The position numbers and the translations under genes are program-made. Below are positions 5,597 through 7,884 of a DNA stretch of 7,884 bases, piece by piece. A model generated the notes under the pieces. It had not been told where the DNA came from, did not search any database, and saw only the letters and a program-made list of their open reading frames with translations. The stretch is from Oscillospiraceae bacterium (GTDB lineage: Bacteria > Bacillota > Clostridia > Oscillospirales > Oscillospiraceae): assembly GCA_031272845.1 (NCBI GenBank), contig JAISTA010000181.1, positions 1-7,884 of the forward strand, written 5' to 3'. The stretch's first letter is position 1, and each line of letters starts with the position of its first letter.

Positions 5597-6514
5597 ATGA
5601 AACGGCTGCTTAAAAATTTAACCGCGGCGCTTGCTGCCGCCGCGCTCTTTTTTGCGCTGGCGGTCTCCGCTGCGGCGTATGAATACACATACACCTTTCC
5701 CGATACGGACATTTCCGACTGGTCAAAGCCCGCAATTGAGTTTTGCTATGTGCTCAGAGTTGTAAACGGCTCGGACGACGGAAAATTTCTGCCGAAAAAG
5801 GTTATGACCCGCGCGGAATTCGTCTCCATACTGTACAATATACAGGGCATGCCCGCAGTTTCCGGCAATATGCCGTTTACAGACGTGCCGCAGTGGGCGC
5901 AAAAGCAGGTGCTTTGGGCGGCGCAGAACGGTCTTGTTGCGGGTACCGGAGCGAATACGTTTTCACCCGGCGACCCGGTTACGACTGAGCAGTCTATGCT
6001 GATACTCTACAAATACGCGAAAAACGTACTCAAGATTGTAAACGACAAGGACTATGAGAGCGTTGACATCAATTATTTCAGCGATGCCGCCGCGTTTCAC
6101 CTTGGCTGGACAGGAATGACGCAGTCGGTTAAATACTGCCGGGGCATAGGCCTTTTCACAGGTGACGGCAACAGAAACGTCGGCCCGACAGACGGACTGC
6201 TGCGTGAGCGGATCGCCCAGATTGTCAAGAATTTCATGACACACCGGGGAATAACGCGCGAATTTACCGACCCGTATTTACTGGCGGCGGTCAAGGCGCA
6301 GTTGAATATCCCGAAAAACGACTGGGTGTTTTATTCAGACGTTGTAAACGTCCAGACGCTAAACATGCCAAATGCCGGCATTCAGGAGCTTTTCGGGCTG
6401 TGCTATTTCCCGTCGCTGCAAAAGCTGTACCTTGGCGGAAATCCGCGCATAAAGTCCGACACAATGCTGAAGCTCGGCGTTGTAAACAACTCGCTCGCGC
6501 AGAAAACGCGGTAG
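5597..6514 (+). CDS. Secreted SLH-domain protein with LRR-like C-terminus
   Basis: This 305-residue protein has a Sec signal peptide: KR-rich start, hydrophobic core at about 8-24, and likely cleavage after A25-A-A27. Next come SLH domains, at about 34-86 (FPDTDISDW...FLPKKVMTRAEF), about 92-147 (MPFTDVPQWAQ...FSPGDPVTTEQS), and a more diverged third at about 160-214. SLH domains anchor proteins to pyruvylated cell-wall polymers, so it should be displayed on the surface. Residues 249-285 resemble internalin-type leucine-rich repeats (VQTLNMPNAGIQEL, then LQKLYLGGNPRI), but only one to two units occur before the protein ends, so the tail may be truncated or only a small cap. GGGGTG (5580-5585) is a modest ribosome-binding site. 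It is probably co-transcribed with the acetyltransferase gene 13 bases downstream. Confidence 0.85.
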   Translation: MKRLLKNLTAALAAAALFFALAVSAAAYEYTYTFPDTDISDWSKPAIEFCYVLRVVNGSDDGKFLPKKVMTRAEFVSILYNIQGMPAVSGNMPFTDVPQWAQKQVLWAAQNGLVAGTGANTFSPGDPVTTEQSMLILYKYAKNVLKIVNDKDYESVDINYFSDAAAFHLGWTGMTQSVKYCRGIGLFTGDGNRNVGPTDGLLRERIAQIVKNFMTHRGITREFTDPYLLAAVKAQLNIPKNDWVFYSDVVNVQTLNMPNAGIQELFGLCYFPSLQKLYLGGNPRIKSDTMLKLGVVNNSLAQKTR

Positions 6515-6527
6515 GCAGGAGAAAAAA

Positions 6528-6809
6528 ATGGCTGAATTTGTGAGAGAAGCAAACGCGGTTTACTATCGGGACGCGGACAAAACGCTCGCCGAGATACTGT
6601 TCCCCGATGCCGGGGACGGCGTTGTAAACATCAAAAGAACGTTCGTTGACGAGTCTCTTGCGGGACAGGGGCTTGCGGGGCAGCTTGTTCTTGCCGCCGC
6701 CGAGATTATCCGCGCGCGCGGCCTGAAAACAAAAACTGAATGCGCCTACGCCGAAAAATGGTTTGGAAAGCACCCCGAATTTTCGGATATACTCGTGAAA
6801 AATAATTAA
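6528..6809 (+). CDS. Small GNAT-type N-acetyltransferase (YjdJ-like)
   Basis: This 93-residue protein matches the compact Gcn5-related acetyltransferase group typified by YjdJ. It has a central strand RTFVDESLAGQGLAGQLV (37-54) with the acetyl-CoA loop Q47-G-L-A-G51, an amphipathic helix AAAEIIRARGLK, and the ending ECAYAEKWFGKHPEF (71-85), where Cys72 and the HPE motif are typical. Members are about 90-100 residues, so it is full length. The acceptor substrate is unknown. AGGAG (6517-6521) lies 6 bases before the ATG, and the gene begins 13 bases after the SLH gene, so the two are likely co-transcribed. Confidence 0.85.
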   Translation: MAEFVREANAVYYRDADKTLAEILFPDAGDGVVNIKRTFVDESLAGQGLAGQLVLAAAEIIRARGLKTKTECAYAEKWFGKHPEFSDILVKNN

Positions 6810-6838
6810 TAAGTTCTTACCTTTAAGAGGATATATCT

Positions 6839-7884
6839 ATGATTGAAAGTGCGGAAAACAAAAAAATACTCGAAAGCGTCTGCCGTCCGGAATTCAAGCA
6901 GCCGGCGCCCGTAATTTTCGGGAGCGGGGCGATTGCGGAGCTTGGAGCGCGCGTCAAGGCGATGAACTGCCGCCGCGTTATGGTGATTTACGACGAGGGA
7001 ATCAAGAAATTCGGCATTGCGAAAAGCGTGACTGACGCGCTTGCGGCGCAGGGAGTGGACTACATAGAGTACGGCCGCGTGGTTTCCGACCCGCCGTGCT
7101 CCGTTGTAAACGAGGCGGGGGCGATTGCGCTTGAAAACGGCGTTGACTGCCTTATCGGCGTTGGCGGAGGCTCGTCTATGGACACGGCAAAGGCCGTCGC
7201 GATTTATCTGCTCGACCCGGTGCCCGTTGAAAAATACATACTGAATCCGCCGCCCTTTGTGGACACAAAAACGCCTGTAATCCTTGTGCCGACGACTGCC
7301 GGAACAGGCTCCGAGTGCACAACCGTCGCGATTATCTCGCGCCCTGAGCTGAACGTCAAGTGGAGCGCGTTTGTAAACACGACGCTCGCGATTGTCGACC
7401 CGGCGCTGACGGTTACTCTGCCGAAGGAAATTACGGCGAACACGGGGCTTGACGCGCTGTCTCACGCGGCGGAGGCAATGACAGTCAATCAGTGGAACTA
7501 CCATTCAGACCTTTTCGGCGAGGCCGCTATCAAAAAGGTTTGGGACAACCTATATACTGCCTGGTCTGAGCCGGAAAACCTTGAGGCGCGCACGGAAATG
7601 GCGCTCGCGGCGAACTGGGCGGGGCTTGCCTTTAACAACCCCGTGACGCATATCGGCCACGCGATGTCAGACGCGTTCGGCTGCCATTTCCATACGGCGC
7701 ACGGACACGGCTGCGCGCTGGCACTGCCCGTCGCGCTTGAGGTCGCGGCGCCCGCTGTGCCGGAGAAGCTAAAGGCTATCGCGCGGGCGATAGGGCTGAC
7801 GCTTTCAGGCAGCGAAACGCCGGAGCAGCTCGGCTTGCTCGTTGCGGACGAAATTCGCGGGCTTATGCACAAAGTTGAGCTAAA
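6839..7884 (+). CDS. Iron-containing alcohol dehydrogenase (3' end beyond window)
   Basis: The 348 codons seen, still open at the window edge, cover most of a group III (Fe-dependent) alcohol dehydrogenase, usually about 380-400 residues. It would oxidise alcohols or reduce aldehydes with NAD(P)H in the cytoplasm. Landmarks are GGGSSMDTAKA (109-119, nucleotide binding), PTTAGTGSE (151-159), IVDPALTVTLP (185-195), DALSHAAEA with D205 and H209, GHAMSDAFG with H274, and HTAHGHG with H288. Asp-His-His-His is the complete metal-ligand set, so the enzyme should be active. The exact substrate cannot be told. AGAGG (6826-6830) lies 8 bases before the ATG, and 29 bases separate it from the acetyltransferase gene, suggesting one operon. 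The missing part is only the C-terminal helical end. Confidence 0.93.
   Translation, partial: MIESAENKKILESVCRPEFKQPAPVIFGSGAIAELGARVKAMNCRRVMVIYDEGIKKFGIAKSVTDALAAQGVDYIEYGRVVSDPPCSVVNEAGAIALENGVDCLIGVGGGSSMDTAKAVAIYLLDPVPVEKYILNPPPFVDTKTPVILVPTTAGTGSECTTVAIISRPELNVKWSAFVNTTLAIVDPALTVTLPKEITANTGLDALSHAAEAMTVNQWNYHSDLFGEAAIKKVWDNLYTAWSEPENLEARTEMALAANWAGLAFNNPVTHIGHAMSDAFGCHFHTAHGHGCALALPVALEVAAPAVPEKLKAIARAIGLTLSGSETPEQLGLLVADEIRGLMHKVEL

Noticed and set aside
6806..7504. Long minus-strand frame opposite the alcohol dehydrogenase
   Set aside because: It is a shadow of the plus-strand dehydrogenase, whose motifs and metal ligands are complete. The minus-strand protein is Arg-rich and has no family features.

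Overview
This window looks like the rpmH-rnpA-yidD-yidC-jag gene cluster of a Gram-positive anaerobe, followed by accessory genes. The order L34, RNase P protein, YidD, YidC, Jag/KhpB is the arrangement usually found beside dnaA and the replication origin in Firmicutes. A clostridial host is inferred from several features: a YidC without a cleavable signal peptide but with a long loop and a charged tail, SLH (S-layer homology) cell-wall domains, an iron-containing alcohol dehydrogenase, and a canonical sigma-A promoter. The DNA is clearly richer in GC than typical Clostridium, so an Oscillospirales-like lineage is plausible. The genus cannot be named from this sequence. All recognised genes are on the + strand.

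Region 1 (1-3683) handles ribosome, RNA and membrane-protein biogenesis. A perfect-consensus promoter (133-161) drives a leader holding a terminator-like hairpin with a U tract (186-239). Next come rpmH (275-409), a structured spacer, rnpA (about 577-978), yidD (975-1184, overlapping rnpA by 4 bases), yidC (1230-2486) and jag/khpB (2583-3683). RnpA matures tRNA, L34 is a 50S ribosome component, YidC inserts membrane proteins, YidD assists it, and Jag/KhpB is an RNA-binding protein. In many Firmicutes mnmE follows jag. Here a free-standing acyl carrier protein (3742-3963) follows instead.

Region 2 (3964-4207) has no convincing gene but is rich in structure. It holds a hairpin just after acp, then a 138-base element (4002-4139) bounded by 23-base imperfect inverted repeats. 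That element contains a second long stem and an isolated, very strong ribosome-binding sequence. Beyond it lie another hairpin and a textbook intrinsic terminator (4180-4201). This is either a small mobile or palindromic element or an undescribed structured RNA, and it is the most interesting part of the window.

Region 3 (4208-7884) is accessory. It holds a PLP-dependent Orn/Lys/Arg-decarboxylase-family enzyme whose likely start lies 6 bases after the terminator. A second promoter (5523-5551) then precedes a tight group of three genes: a short secreted SLH protein with a leucine-rich-repeat-like tail, a small GNAT-type acetyltransferase, and an iron-containing alcohol dehydrogenase cut by the window end. 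The three share short gaps and good ribosome-binding sites and are probably co-transcribed, but no common pathway is obvious.
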